The notes under the pieces are model-generated. The model was not told the origin of the DNA. It was given only the letters and a program-made list of their open reading frames with translations, and searched no databases. From the NCBI GenBank assembly GCA_021161255.1, contig JAGHAZ010000055.1:1-47435 (forward strand): a stretch of 47,435 bases of DNA, in the 5' to 3' direction. Made by a program: the position numbers and the translations under genes. Each line of letters starts with the position of its first letter. Position 1 is the first letter of the stretch. The stretch comes from Candidatus Bathyarchaeota archaeon. Its GTDB lineage: Archaea > Thermoproteota > CALKCG01 > B24. This document shows positions 33,046 to 41,194 of the stretch, one piece after another.

Positions 33046-33237
33046 ATGGGTAAAGAACCGAAGAAGCTCTGGAAGCTCTATGAGATAGACTATAAAACAG
33101 GCTCCATCAAGTTCAAGGGTAGGAAATGCCCTAGATGCGGGAAGTTCATGGCTCACCATCTAACACCCATCCCTAGATGGGCTTGCGGAGGATGCGGATA
33201 CACGGAATATGAACGGAAAAGTTCGAATCAGGGTTAG
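33046..33237 (+). CDS. rps27ae: 30S ribosomal protein S27ae
   Basis: A 63-residue zinc-finger ribosomal protein. [11 protein letters not shown] and [11 protein letters not shown] give the two Cys pairs, spaced for one zinc. ATG at 33046 has GGAGG ten bases upstream. A TTG two codons earlier overlaps the S24e stop and is also possible. In archaea this gene usually follows S24e, and in eukaryotes the homologue is fused to ubiquitin. Confidence 0.95.
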   Translation: MGKEPKKLWKLYEIDYKTGSIKFKGRKCPRCGKFMAHHLTPIPRWACGGCGYTEYERKSSNQG

Positions 33238-33287
33238 AACCCGTAACGTCCCTTAAACGGCTGAACCTATTTCTAGACTAGGAGATG

Positions 33288-34541
33288 TTAGAGCTTATAG
33301 ATCTCGACGGGGTTTCTGTATAGTAGGTCTTCGGCCAACTCGTATGCGAGCTCTCTACTATAGTAGCCTTGTTCGACCATCTCGGCTAGCACGTGGGCGA
33401 CCTGCTCCTTGACTAGGCATAGCTTACCGTAGATCCACTCCACGACGTATGCGTCGCTGAAGAACCCGCAGACCTTGTTCCGTGGGAGAATCTGAAGCCT
33501 CTCGGTTAGGCTTCTCCTTATGATCGACGGGTAGAAGCTGTACCACCAGAACCCTGAGAAGTAGACGTTCGGGTAGTTCTTAGCCACCACCGCGACCTCG
33601 TGGGTCTGCAGCTCACAGGCCACTATGAGGTCGAACCTAACCTCTCTAAACCGGCTGAAGAGGTTTCTACAGTAGTTAGTCAAAGCCTCTTTTTCATGCA
33701 CGACTATCGCATAATCCGGCGGTGAAGCCCCAGGAACAGGCCTCCTCACGCCGAGCATCAGCTGGAAGACCAGGCCGTTCTCCTTACAGAGCCTCAGCAT
33801 CTCGTGAACGACGTAGGACGATATGGCTCTAACGTCTTCTTCCCTGAGAGGTAGGTCTGAGTACATGCGTTTCAGAGCTCCTCCGGTCTCGAACCGGTCG
33901 GGTGGCTTGAACATGTCTTCGGGCTGAAGGCTTACGGTCACGGTCCTTATGTGTCCACGGAAAACATCGAATAGCTTGGCTAGGGCGTCGCTTAGCCCCT
34001 TAGGTGTGCTCACTTCTATACCGGTCCTCTCGCCCAGCCGGTCGAGGCTCGCCTTGGATATCCGGCTTATCAGAGGGTCGACCCTGAGACCGCCTACGAA
34101 TAGGTCTCGGTCGTAGCTGGGTATCGGAGACGCATAGTCCATGGTTATGAAGGCCTTCTTAACTCCAGCCTTCTCCAGGACCTGCCGAACCCAGCCCGAC
34201 TTCTTAGATACAGCTATCATGGCTTCTCTGGTCTCGTTCCACCGCTCAGGGGTCAAATAGTCCTCGTCGAGCCCGTAGAGGTCTTTCAGTATCTTGAGCA
34301 AGCACCAGTAGGTCGAGGTGTTTCTTATAAGCCTCATGTTTCTCAGAACTTTAGACATATCCCTTCGCTCTAAAACATCTCTAGAAACCCCTGCCGTAGC
34401 CAGTTCTGTGACTATATAATGGTACAGTAGGATCGTTTCAGGCTCCTCGGCCCAAGGCTTCTCAGGATTTATATGGGTATGAATATCTACGACCGGAATG
34501 TTCTTCATCCGGTTCCTAAACTCATCCAACAGCCCAGACAT
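33288..34541 (-). CDS. Uronate isomerase-like amidohydrolase-fold protein
   Basis: A 417-residue TIM-barrel protein of the amidohydrolase fold, closest in look to glucuronate/galacturonate isomerases (UxaC). VVDIHTHINPEKPW gives the HxH metal site and an early YHYIVTELATAG segment matches the uronate-site region. The WWYSFYPS and late GFFSDAYVVEW segments fit the family C-terminal part. It probably converts a uronate to a ketonic acid, but distant hydrolase functions remain possible. ATG at 34541 is preferred over the longer frame because GGAGG lies six bases upstream. The promoter region carries the 29-nt element. Confidence 0.75.
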   Translation of the reverse strand: MSGLLDEFRNRMKNIPVVDIHTHINPEKPWAEEPETILLYHYIVTELATAGVSRDVLERRDMSKVLRNMRLIRNTSTYWCLLKILKDLYGLDEDYLTPERWNETREAMIAVSKKSGWVRQVLEKAGVKKAFITMDYASPIPSYDRDLFVGGLRVDPLISRISKASLDRLGERTGIEVSTPKGLSDALAKLFDVFRGHIRTVTVSLQPEDMFKPPDRFETGGALKRMYSDLPLREEDVRAISSYVVHEMLRLCKENGLVFQLMLGVRRPVPGASPPDYAIVVHEKEALTNYCRNLFSRFREVRFDLIVACELQTHEVAVVAKNYPNVYFSGFWWYSFYPSIIRRSLTERLQILPRNKVCGFFSDAYVVEWIYGKLCLVKEQVAHVLAEMVEQGYYSRELAYELAEDLLYRNPVEIYKL

Positions 34542-34553
34542 AAGCATCCTCCT

Positions 34554-34575
34554 AAACGTTAGGACCATGATAAAT
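34554..34575 (-). promoter_or_regulatory. Promoter of the uronate-isomerase-like gene
   Basis: Read on the minus strand, TATATTTATCATGG gives a TATA-like box at about 34567-34575. On the plus strand AAACGTTA lies at 34554-34561 (within the near palindrome CCTAAACGTTAGG), between the TATA box and the ribosome binding site. A repressor there would block initiation. CCATGATAAAT on the plus strand at 34565-34575 is an inverted partial copy of the 29-nt element upstream. Confidence 0.5.
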
Positions 34576-34623
34576 ATAGATTTTAGCCACATGAAGGTTG
34601 TTGAGATAACCAAGGGCCGCGAT

Positions 34624-34652
34624 ATTACCTCGGGTAATTTATCATGGAAAAA
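34624..34652 (-). promoter_or_regulatory. 29-nt shared element, copy 1 (palindrome plus CCATGATAAATT)
   Basis: On the minus strand this reads a T-run, CCATGATAAATT, then ACCCGAGGTAAT. The arms ATTACC and GGTAAT around CGA are palindromic. The same 29 bases occur at 40535-40563 on the plus strand. Relative to the downstream gene the orientation is the same at both sites. Here it lies about 50 bases upstream of the TATA box. Confidence 0.65.
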
Positions 34653-34700
34653 ACCTAGAGGGGAGGAGGACGGCGACGACCCTACACAGGCATAGAAATA

Positions 34701-35774
34701 TCAACCCAGGTAATTTCTGGTGAAGAATAGTGGATGAGGTTTAAACGTTAGGGATCTTCCTACGATCAGAACCCATGGGGCCTCTACCTCTTCGACCCTC
34801 CACTTCGGTTTTACGAAGCTCTCCTCGACCTTGAGGGTTAGGCCGCTTTCGTATGCTAAGATCCCGGTCCAGGCTATCATGACGCCGTTATCTGTCGCAT
34901 ACCTCGGTGGAACGACGTGTAGGGTGGCGTCGTGAAGCCTAACCATGCTCTCAAGCATCTCCCTTATACGCTTGTTACGGGCAAACCCCCCGGTTAGGAG
35001 AAGCTCGCGTTTACCCGTCTGAGCTAGCCCCCTCTCAGCTACCTCGACGACCATGGCTAAACCCGTCTCCTGAAGACTATAACACAGGTCCTCCAAAGAA
35101 ACACCTCCTTCCCTAAATTTCCTCAACGCAGCCGTGAGTAGGCCTGAAAACTGGAGGTCCATACCCTTGACCGTGTAGGGGAGGGGTATGTAGCTCCTAC
35201 CCTTCTCAGCCACCCTGTCGAAAGCCGGACCAGGCCAGGGGCTTTCAGGGTCGACTATCCCGACCTCCCTAGCGAACACGTCTATGCAGTTCGCCAACGT
35301 TATGTCGAGCGTCTCGCCGAAGACGCGGTAGCGTCCATCCTCGTAGCCTAGAAGCTGCGTAGTACCGCCGCTTAGGATCAGTATAAGCGGGTCTTCTGCC
35401 CCAGTTATAAGCTTACCGACCTCTATATGGGCGACCAGATGGTTAACGCCTACCAGGGGCTTATCGAGGTATACCGCTAAAGCCCTAGCCACCGTAGCCG
35501 CGGTCCTTAGACAAGGCCCTAGACCCGGCCCCTGCGAGAACGCTACGACATCTATATCCTTAGGCTCTACACACGCCTTCTCCAAAGCCTCCTTAAGGAC
35601 CTTGGCGGCGACCCTACTGTGGTGCTGCGACGCCTCCCTAGGGTGTATACCCCTCCCAGACGGGGGGATATACGACGATTTAGCCTCGCCGAGTATCTCA
35701 CCGTCAGACGAGACGATCCCCACCCCGAAGGTGTGGGCTGTGCCCTCTATACCGAGGCATAGAAGCTTCTTCAT
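34701..35774 (-). CDS. kae1: tRNA threonylcarbamoyladenosine biosynthesis protein Kae1
   Basis: A 357-residue KEOPS subunit that transfers the threonylcarbamoyl group to A37 of tRNA. It has the ASKHA fold: LCLGIEGTAHTFGVG, HPREASQHH, FSQGPGLGPCLRTA, metal-binding VNHLVAHIEVG (H112, H116), LILSGGTTQLLGY and LLTGGFARNKRIREM. It stands alone, without the fused Bud32 kinase domain seen in some archaea. The start is ATG at 35774, ten codons inside a longer frame, because the family starts there. It is divergent from the UroD-like gene. YrdC and Pcc1 genes in this window serve the same pathway. Confidence 0.97.
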   Translation of the reverse strand: MKKLLCLGIEGTAHTFGVGIVSSDGEILGEAKSSYIPPSGRGIHPREASQHHSRVAAKVLKEALEKACVEPKDIDVVAFSQGPGLGPCLRTAATVARALAVYLDKPLVGVNHLVAHIEVGKLITGAEDPLILILSGGTTQLLGYEDGRYRVFGETLDITLANCIDVFAREVGIVDPESPWPGPAFDRVAEKGRSYIPLPYTVKGMDLQFSGLLTAALRKFREGGVSLEDLCYSLQETGLAMVVEVAERGLAQTGKRELLLTGGFARNKRIREMLESMVRLHDATLHVVPPRYATDNGVMIAWTGILAYESGLTLKVEESFVKPKWRVEEVEAPWVLIVGRSLTFKPHPLFFTRNYLG

Positions 35775-35808
35775 ATGTTTCCGAGAGGGAAAGCTAGGTC
35801 TCATCCGA

Positions 35809-35828
35809 TTTAAACGTTAAAGTTTAAA
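35809..35828. promoter_or_regulatory. Palindromic divergent promoter with AAACGTTA
   Basis: TTTAAAC (35809-35815) and GTTTAAA (35822-35828) form a 7-bp inverted repeat around GTTAAA, and the junction contains AAACGTTA at 35812-35819. It lies about 35 bases before the kae1 start on the minus strand, so it probably includes that gene's TATA box, and may also influence the UroD-like gene on the plus strand. Confidence 0.5.
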
Positions 35829-35891
35829 AGATGAACCCACGGCATTACCGGGTGTATCTTCATCGATTCATCAAGCCATGGAGGTGCCGAC

Positions 35892-37013
35892 TTGACTCTG
35901 ATAAATCCATCTCTCAAGCTCGATATGCGTGAAAGGTTTCTGAGGGTCTACAGGTACATGGAGGTCGACCATATACCGGACGTGGAGTTCGGATACTGGG
36001 ACGCTACCCTGCTCAGATGGCACCGTGAAGGACTACCCAGCTGGGTTACCGACAACCGTAAGGCCGATGAATATTTCGGCTTCGAAGCCTGGTACTGGTT
36101 TAAGGTCCCGGTGATAATACCGTTCAAGCCGTTCGAGGAGAGGATCCTCGAAGACCGCGGTGAAACGGTGTTGAAGATCGACAGCCGCGGGGTTGTATGT
36201 CTCGATTTTAAGAACCCTAGGTATGGTACTTCGATCCCGAAGTTTGTGAGCTTCCCGGTTAAAGACTGGGATAGCTGGGAGTCCTACAAGGAGCGGTTCG
36301 ACCTAGACGGGATAAGGCTTCCGAGTAACTGGGAGTCTCTGAAAGCAGAGTTCGAGAACCGCGACTACCCGCTAGGCGTCGACGCGGGTGGATACTTCGG
36401 GTGGGCTAGAGACCTTATGGGTCTAGAGGCGTTGTGCAAGGCCTTCTACACGCAGCCCGAGCTTGTTAGGGACATGTTCGAGTTCCGGACCGAGATGGCT
36501 CTCAGAGCACTTAGGCTCGTCCTGAAAGAGGTTAAGGTCGACTACGCTAGCTGGTGGGAGGACATGTGCTACAACCGTGGGCCGCTGATATCTCCACGGT
36601 TATTCAGGGAGTTCATGGTTCCGCAATACAAGCGTGTGACCGGGCTTCTCAGGGAGCATGGGTGCTGGCTGAACATAGTCGACTGCGACGGAGATATAAG
36701 ACAGCTCATACCGCTGTGGCTTGAAGCCGGTATAAACTGCTTCTTCCCCCTAGAGGTCAGGGCAGGCTCAGACCCGGTGGCGATCAGAGAGCAGTACGGG
36801 CGTAAAGCCCTCCTCATGGGTGGGGTAGATAAAACGGCTTTGATCAGGGGCGGTAAAGCCATAGACGAGGAGCTTAGACGAGTTAAACCCGTCGTCGAAG
36901 ACGGAGGGTATATACCGCATGTAGACCATAGGGTTCCGGCAGACGTATCCTATGAAAACTACCTATATTACCTTAAAAAGAAGAGGCGGCTTATAGGAGT
37001 CTACAGGAGCTAA
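35892..37013 (+). CDS. Uroporphyrinogen decarboxylase-like (UroD/MtaA superfamily) protein
   Basis: A 373-residue TIM-barrel protein of the UroD superfamily. Recognisable are the amino-terminal RERFLRVYRYMEVDHIPD, central YASWWEDMCYNRGPLISPRLF and HGCWLNIVDCDGDIRQLIP with an H-x-C pair resembling the zinc sites of MtaA-type methyltransferases, then LMGGVDKTAL. Haem synthesis is unlikely, because no other haem genes are near and it sits among sugar genes. A corrinoid- or methyl-transfer role is possible but no corrinoid protein is adjacent. TTG start, GGAGGTGC upstream. Confidence 0.8.
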   Translation: MTLINPSLKLDMRERFLRVYRYMEVDHIPDVEFGYWDATLLRWHREGLPSWVTDNRKADEYFGFEAWYWFKVPVIIPFKPFEERILEDRGETVLKIDSRGVVCLDFKNPRYGTSIPKFVSFPVKDWDSWESYKERFDLDGIRLPSNWESLKAEFENRDYPLGVDAGGYFGWARDLMGLEALCKAFYTQPELVRDMFEFRTEMALRALRLVLKEVKVDYASWWEDMCYNRGPLISPRLFREFMVPQYKRVTGLLREHGCWLNIVDCDGDIRQLIPLWLEAGINCFFPLEVRAGSDPVAIREQYGRKALLMGGVDKTALIRGGKAIDEELRRVKPVVEDGGYIPHVDHRVPADVSYENYLYYLKKKRRLIGVYRS

Positions 37014-37017
37014 CTGG

Positions 37018-37167
37018 ATGAAGCTGTCCCGCCTGTTAAGAGGTCCGACGAGCTTCTTCGATACTGTCAGAGGGGAGGATTGGAGACCGGCTTTCAAATT
37101 CTTCCTAAAAATCACGGCGACCCTAACGGCTTTAGGAGGACCAACATTTAAGCCGCTAAAGCGATAG
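37018..37167 (+). pseudogene. Truncated Yip1-family membrane protein remnant
   Basis: A 49-residue open frame starting with ATG 37018 four bases after the UroD-like stop. MKLSRLLRGPTSFFDTVRG and EDWRPAFKFFLKITATLTAL resemble the N terminus of archaeal Yip1-family membrane proteins, whose normal length is around 200. The rest, with its helices, is missing and the frame ends just before the next gene. It is best read as a leftover of a deleted gene, although a short translated peptide is possible. Confidence 0.55.
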
Positions 37168-37177
37168 ATGCCTCTAT

Positions 37178-38227
37178 GTGAAGCTTAAGGTCGGTGTCGT
37201 GGGTTTAAGACGCGGTAGAGTCTACGTGGATGTTTTCAAACGTCTCCCCGAAACCGAGGTCGTCGCCGTTTGCGACCTCGACCGGTCCCTAGCCGAGGGG
37301 GTGGCTCAGGAGTTTAAGGTCCCCGCCTACTTCACGGATTACAGGGATATGCTCGACCATGGGGTCGACGTCGCCGTTGTATGCACACCCGCACCCCTGC
37401 ATGCGGTTCAGTCGATAGAGGCCATGAAGAGAGGGATCCACGTCTTATCTGAGGTCCCGGCTGCCTACACGCTAGAGGAGTGCTCTCAGCTAGCCGAGAC
37501 GGTCGAGAAGACCGGTGTGAAGTATATGATGGCTGAAAACTACATATTCCTCCCCTATGTGGAGACCATAAGCCGGGTCGTTAACGGCGGTCTGATAGGT
37601 AGCCCCATCTACGTGGAGGGTGAATATGTCCACGACTGCCGTTACCTCATGAGGGACGATAAGGGTGGGCTTACGTGGAGGGCTAGGCTTCCACCGATCC
37701 AATACTGTACGCACAACCTCGGACCCATATTACGCATCCTAGACGATAGGTGTAAGATAGCCGTGGGTATGCACACAGGCTGCAACGTGGCGCCGGAGCT
37801 AAAGGCCATAGACCTTGAAGTAGGGCTTTTCAAAACCGTTAAAGGCGTGGTCGTTAAGGTTCTAAACGGTTTCTCAGTAGCCAGGGAGCCCATGCTAGTC
37901 TGGCTCGTCGTCTACGGTACCAAAGGCGTGGTCGAGGCGCCGAGGTGTGGATGGGACGGCTTCAAGCTCTACGTCGAAGCTCTCGGCATGGGCGACATGG
38001 CTAGGATAAGCCCCTCAATCCGTTATAGGGCGCCTGAGGTACCTGGGGGACACGGCTCGAGCGAGTACATCCTCGCCAGAGGGTTCGTCAGAAGCATCCT
38101 AGAAGACTACAAGCCTCCGATAGACGTCTACGAGGCTCTAGACTACACGGCGCCGGGTATATGCGCCCACCTATCCGCTGAGATGGGTGGAAGACCGGTC
38201 GAGGTCCCTGACTTCAGGAAAACCTAG
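37178..38227 (+). CDS. Gfo/Idh/MocA-family oxidoreductase
   Basis: A 349-residue NAD(P)-dependent sugar or sugar-acid dehydrogenase type. The glycine motif is degenerate (VGVVGLRRGRV), but VVCTPAPLHA, SEVPAAYTLEE in place of EKP, and YMMAENYIFLPY follow. The C-terminal substrate domain contains YCTHNLGPILRIL. The missing EKP lysine means it may not use the canonical catalytic pair. GTG start; TATA-like ACATTTAAG about 30 bases upstream. It forms a likely operon with the NagA-like gene downstream (64-base gap). Confidence 0.88.
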   Translation: MKLKVGVVGLRRGRVYVDVFKRLPETEVVAVCDLDRSLAEGVAQEFKVPAYFTDYRDMLDHGVDVAVVCTPAPLHAVQSIEAMKRGIHVLSEVPAAYTLEECSQLAETVEKTGVKYMMAENYIFLPYVETISRVVNGGLIGSPIYVEGEYVHDCRYLMRDDKGGLTWRARLPPIQYCTHNLGPILRILDDRCKIAVGMHTGCNVAPELKAIDLEVGLFKTVKGVVVKVLNGFSVAREPMLVWLVVYGTKGVVEAPRCGWDGFKLYVEALGMGDMARISPSIRYRAPEVPGGHGSSEYILARGFVRSILEDYKPPIDVYEALDYTAPGICAHLSAEMGGRPVEVPDFRKT

Positions 38228-38291
38228 CCCCCTCGCCTCCGGGGCAAAATCCTTTTAGACCCCGTAGCCCCCTACTCAGGTCGGTGAAACG

Positions 38292-39578
38292 TTGTCTCTG
38301 ATCCTCAAAAACGGTCTGGTAGTCACCCCTAAGGGGGTCTTCAAGAGGGATATCGCGGTCAGGGACGGCTACATAGCCGAGGTAAGCCCCTCGATAGAGG
38401 CTAGGGGGGAGGTTCTAGACTGCGACGGATGCTACGTCGTCCCAGGGTTTAGGGAGCAACATATGCACGACATAAACGGGCTGACCAAGCACCCAGACGA
38501 CCCCGGGAGGGTGGGGAGGGTCGCCAAGGCCCTGATAGCCCACGGCGTCACGGCCTTCAACCTGGCCACGAGCGCCATGCCGATGGAGGAGCTGCTGACC
38601 TATCTTGAGACTTGTAAGGCGTATATGGGATCCGAGGAGAACGGTGTGGAAGGTGCGAGGCTTGAAGGCGCATACGTGGAGGGTACGTTCATAAACAGGG
38701 CTTGCGCAGGAGCTCAGCCTCCAGACTTCATAGTTCACCCAGACGAGCCTGAAGCCAAAGATATGCTGGACTCTATGCTCGAGACCGGGGCTGTTAAGCT
38801 TGTGAACATCGTCCCAGACTTCGGGACTGAGCTCATAGCTTACGCGGTCTCCAAGGGGGTTATAGTCGGCTGCGGCCACACGAGAGCCTCGGCTAGGCTC
38901 GTCGAGGAGGCCTTCGGCAAGGGGTTGAGATTTATAGTTCACATGACTAACGGAGCTATGGGTCAGTCCTTCAAACCCTTCGACGGGGGTGGAGCCTATG
39001 AGGCTGCTTTAACGCTCCCCCTCTATGTCGAGCTTATAACAGACGGCTACCACGTCGACTTCAGGTACGTCTCCGATATAATCGAGAGGAGGATTCAGAA
39101 GGGTCGTATGCACGAGGTCGTAGCGGTGACGGATCAGGCTTTCCCGATAAGGAGCGAAATCCCCAGAGGCGAGTTCAGGTTCTTCTCGACCGTATGCTTC
39201 AAGCATCCGACCGAAGAAGTGCTCGTGACCAGGGGCTACCTCGACGAGTCTGGAGCCGTTAGACCTGTTCCGCCGAACACGCTGTGTTCAAGCCTGCTGA
39301 CCATGGACCGGGCCTTCCAGAACTTGGTCAACATGTTCACGGTGAGGCATTCGGGTTTCATGATCGACGTCGAGGCCCGGAGCCTAGAAGAGGCTGTGTG
39401 GATTACTTCGCAGTTCACCTCGACTAACTCGGCTAGGCTGGAGGGTTTAGCCGACAGGGGAGTCGTAGAGGAGGGTAAGCTTGCGGACCTAACCGTGCTG
39501 AGGGTCGAGGGCGAGCCTGGCTGCTATAAGGTTAAGGTGGAGGCAACCGTAGTCGGAGGGAACCTATTCAGACTCTAA
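38292..39578 (+). CDS. N-acetylglucosamine-6-phosphate deacetylase-like amidohydrolase
   Basis: A 428-residue amidohydrolase most like NagA. Metal and substrate residues appear as the QHMHDING site in place of the usual HxHG, YVEGTFINRACAGAQ (usual LEGPF-N...KGAH site), GCGHTRAS and HMTNGAMG, and DGYHVD. VTDQAF stands where the catalytic Asp is (usually TDA). NagA removes the acetyl group from GlcNAc-6-phosphate, but related enzymes deacylate other sugars, so the substrate is open. TTG start, GGTGA upstream. Confidence 0.82.
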   Translation: MSLILKNGLVVTPKGVFKRDIAVRDGYIAEVSPSIEARGEVLDCDGCYVVPGFREQHMHDINGLTKHPDDPGRVGRVAKALIAHGVTAFNLATSAMPMEELLTYLETCKAYMGSEENGVEGARLEGAYVEGTFINRACAGAQPPDFIVHPDEPEAKDMLDSMLETGAVKLVNIVPDFGTELIAYAVSKGVIVGCGHTRASARLVEEAFGKGLRFIVHMTNGAMGQSFKPFDGGGAYEAALTLPLYVELITDGYHVDFRYVSDIIERRIQKGRMHEVVAVTDQAFPIRSEIPRGEFRFFSTVCFKHPTEEVLVTRGYLDESGAVRPVPPNTLCSSLLTMDRAFQNLVNMFTVRHSGFMIDVEARSLEEAVWITSQFTSTNSARLEGLADRGVVEEGKLADLTVLRVEGEPGCYKVKVEATVVGGNLFRL

Positions 39579-39653
39579 CCTTATGCGTTACCTTTAAGAA
39601 TGGTCTCTACATTAGTGAAAGAGCGTAGTCCCTGTGAGGGAGGTCGTAAAGGT

Positions 39654-40454
39654 TTGCGTCTTAAACCTGTCGAAGAGGTCGACGTCACGAAAGCCATAGT
39701 CGAGGCGGCCACTGAGAGGCTCAGAGACATAGCTGAGGTGGACGTGGTAGTCGTAGGAGCGGGGCCGTCAGGCCTCACGGCGGCTAGGTACCTGGTCTCG
39801 AAGGGCTTCAAGACGGTCGTCTTGGAGCGTAGGCTCACGTTCGGCGGCGGTATAGGAGGTGGGGGTATACAGCTTCCCGCGGTGGTCGTTCAAGAGCCGG
39901 CTGACGCTTTACTCAGAGAAGTGGGGTGTCGGCTTACTCCATACCGCTTCCGGAGGCATCTATACCTCGTAGACCCGGCTGAGATGATGGCTAAGCTGGC
40001 GACTGCGGCCATAGACGCAGGTGCCAAGATAATCCTAGGTATGACTGTCGAGGACCTGGTCTTCAGAGCGGTTGACGGTAAGCCTAGGATTAAAGGGGTA
40101 GTCGTTCAGTGGAGCTCCATAGTGTTGTCAGGTCTACACGTAGACCCGATAGCCTTGAAATCCGACGCCGTGGTCGACTGTACAGGGCATGAAGCCGAAG
40201 TCTTAACGTTGGCCGCTAAGAAGATACCTTCTCTGGGCATCGAGGTCAAGGGTGAATCCTCCATGTGGGCTTCGAAAGGTGAGGAGCTTGTCGTTGAAAA
40301 AACAGGCGAGGTTTGTCCTGGGCTTTACGCCGCGGGGATGGCGGTCGCCGCGTTGTATGGGTTACCGAGGATGGGGCCGATATTCGGCGGGATGCTGTTG
40401 TCTGGTAAGAAGATAGCCGACGTGATAGAGTCTGCGCTTAAAAGAGGCTCTTAA
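39654..40454 (+). CDS. thi4: Thiazole synthase Thi4 (sulfide-dependent, archaeal)
   Basis: A 266-residue FAD-fold thiamine thiazole synthase making the ADP-thiazole from NAD and glycine. VVVVGAGPSGLTAARYL is the dinucleotide loop and TFGGGIGGGG follows. The residue where the yeast suicide enzyme has its sulfur-donating cysteine is here a histidine (H162, in SGLHVDP), so the enzyme should take sulfide from solution and turn over catalytically, as known for methanogen Thi4. TTG at 39654 is chosen because GGAGGT lies nine bases upstream and the length then matches the family; an ATG 54 bases earlier is open. TATA-like TTTAAGAA is at about 39593. Confidence 0.93.
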   Translation: MRLKPVEEVDVTKAIVEAATERLRDIAEVDVVVVGAGPSGLTAARYLVSKGFKTVVLERRLTFGGGIGGGGIQLPAVVVQEPADALLREVGCRLTPYRFRRHLYLVDPAEMMAKLATAAIDAGAKIILGMTVEDLVFRAVDGKPRIKGVVVQWSSIVLSGLHVDPIALKSDAVVDCTGHEAEVLTLAAKKIPSLGIEVKGESSMWASKGEELVVEKTGEVCPGLYAAGMAVAALYGLPRMGPIFGGMLLSGKKIADVIESALKRGS

Positions 40455-40534
40455 ACCCTTCGTATCCTCTCGGATATTATCATCCTTGATATTTTCATGC
40501 GTGTTAGGAGGTGTGGAGTGTCCCCCCTCTATAG

Positions 40535-40563
40535 TTTTTCCATGATAAATTACCCGAGGTAAT
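40535..40563 (+). promoter_or_regulatory. 29-nt shared element, copy 2
   Basis: Identical over 29 bases to the minus-strand copy at 34624-34652, with CCATGATAAATT followed by a palindrome whose arms AAATTACC and GGTAATTT flank CGA at this site. It lies about 15-20 bases upstream of a TATA-like TTAATATA (about 40580-40587) and 45 bases from the CBS gene start at 40608. The position fits activator or repressor binding next to a core promoter. Confidence 0.65.
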
Positions 40564-40607
40564 TTTTGTGAGTTAAGGGTTAATATAGTTGCTCGGCTTA
40601 GGCGATC

Positions 40608-41129
40608 ATGGGGGGGATGAGGAAGCCGTCCCAGTGGTTCAGATGGATGACGACGGCTGCAGTAGCCGACCCCTCAAGGCTTCTAGGCATCCGGGAAAAC
40701 CTATTATACCGGCTGGAGCTAACTGATCTATGTATGAGTTTCTGCAACGTGGGAAGCGTTATGCGTAGACAAGTGGTCACCGGCGGCGTTAACATGAGGA
40801 TCAGGGATGCGGTTAAGGTCATGCAGCGTAGGAGGGTCGGCTCGATAGTCGTGATAGACGACGAGGGGAGATGCATAGGTATATTCACGGAGAGAGATGT
40901 GATACGGAGTATAGCGGACGGTTTCCCGCTAGACACCCCCATAGGGGAGGTTATGACCAAACGCCCCATAACCATAAACGCGGACACGAGCATATCCGAG
41001 GCTAAAGCCATTATGGTTACGCATGGGATAAGACATCTACCCGTCGTAGACGACGAGGGCAGGGTCTTAGGTATAGTATCTGTAAGAGATTTGTTAGAAG
41101 GCTTACTGGGGATACCTACTTTACGCTGA
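40608..41129 (+). CDS. CBS-domain protein
   Basis: A 173-residue protein with two CBS motifs. VGSVMRRQVVTGGVN to DAVKVMQRRRVGSIVVIDDE, IFTERDVIRSI, then GEVMTKRPITINADT to LPVVDDEGRVLGIVSVRDLL. CBS pairs sense adenine nucleotides. The first 45 residues are an extra N-terminal segment with no recognised domain. An ATG at 40608 is assumed, probably leaderless because TATA-like TTAATATA lies about 25 bases upstream; an ATG at 40734 or GTG at 40749 would give only the CBS part. The promoter has the 29-nt element. Confidence 0.85.
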   Translation: MGGMRKPSQWFRWMTTAAVADPSRLLGIRENLLYRLELTDLCMSFCNVGSVMRRQVVTGGVNMRIRDAVKVMQRRRVGSIVVIDDEGRCIGIFTERDVIRSIADGFPLDTPIGEVMTKRPITINADTSISEAKAIMVTHGIRHLPVVDDEGRVLGIVSVRDLLEGLLGIPTLR

Positions 41130-41140
41130 GAACCGTTATA

Positions 41141-41160
41141 AAACGTTAATAAGGTTTATT
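41141..41160 (+). promoter_or_regulatory. Promoter of the GH130 gene with AAACGTTA
   Basis: AAACGTTA at 41141-41148 is followed by a TATA-like GGTTTATTT (about 41153-41160). The predicted start of transcription lies close to the translation start, so a protein at AAACGTTA would sit next to TFB/TBP. Confidence 0.4.
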
Positions 41161-41194
41161 TGCTACACCCTAGCAAGGGGTAGTGGGTTTATCT

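Noticed and set aside
35892-37013. UroD-like gene as true uroporphyrinogen decarboxylase (hemE)
   Set aside because: The HGCWLN...C segment and sugar-gene neighbours fit the MtaA/UroD-like superfamily better, and no haem biosynthesis genes are nearby.
40500-40545. Short leader peptide after AGGAGGTG at about 40506
   Set aside because: A frame of only about nine codons follows the ribosome-binding-like site. It is too short to support, and the sequence overlaps the 29-nt element.
34624-40563. A 5.9-kb transposon bounded by the 29-nt inverted copies
   Set aside because: The segment holds the essential kae1 gene, no transposase or integrase, and no obvious target duplication. Same orientation relative to downstream promoters favours a regulatory role.
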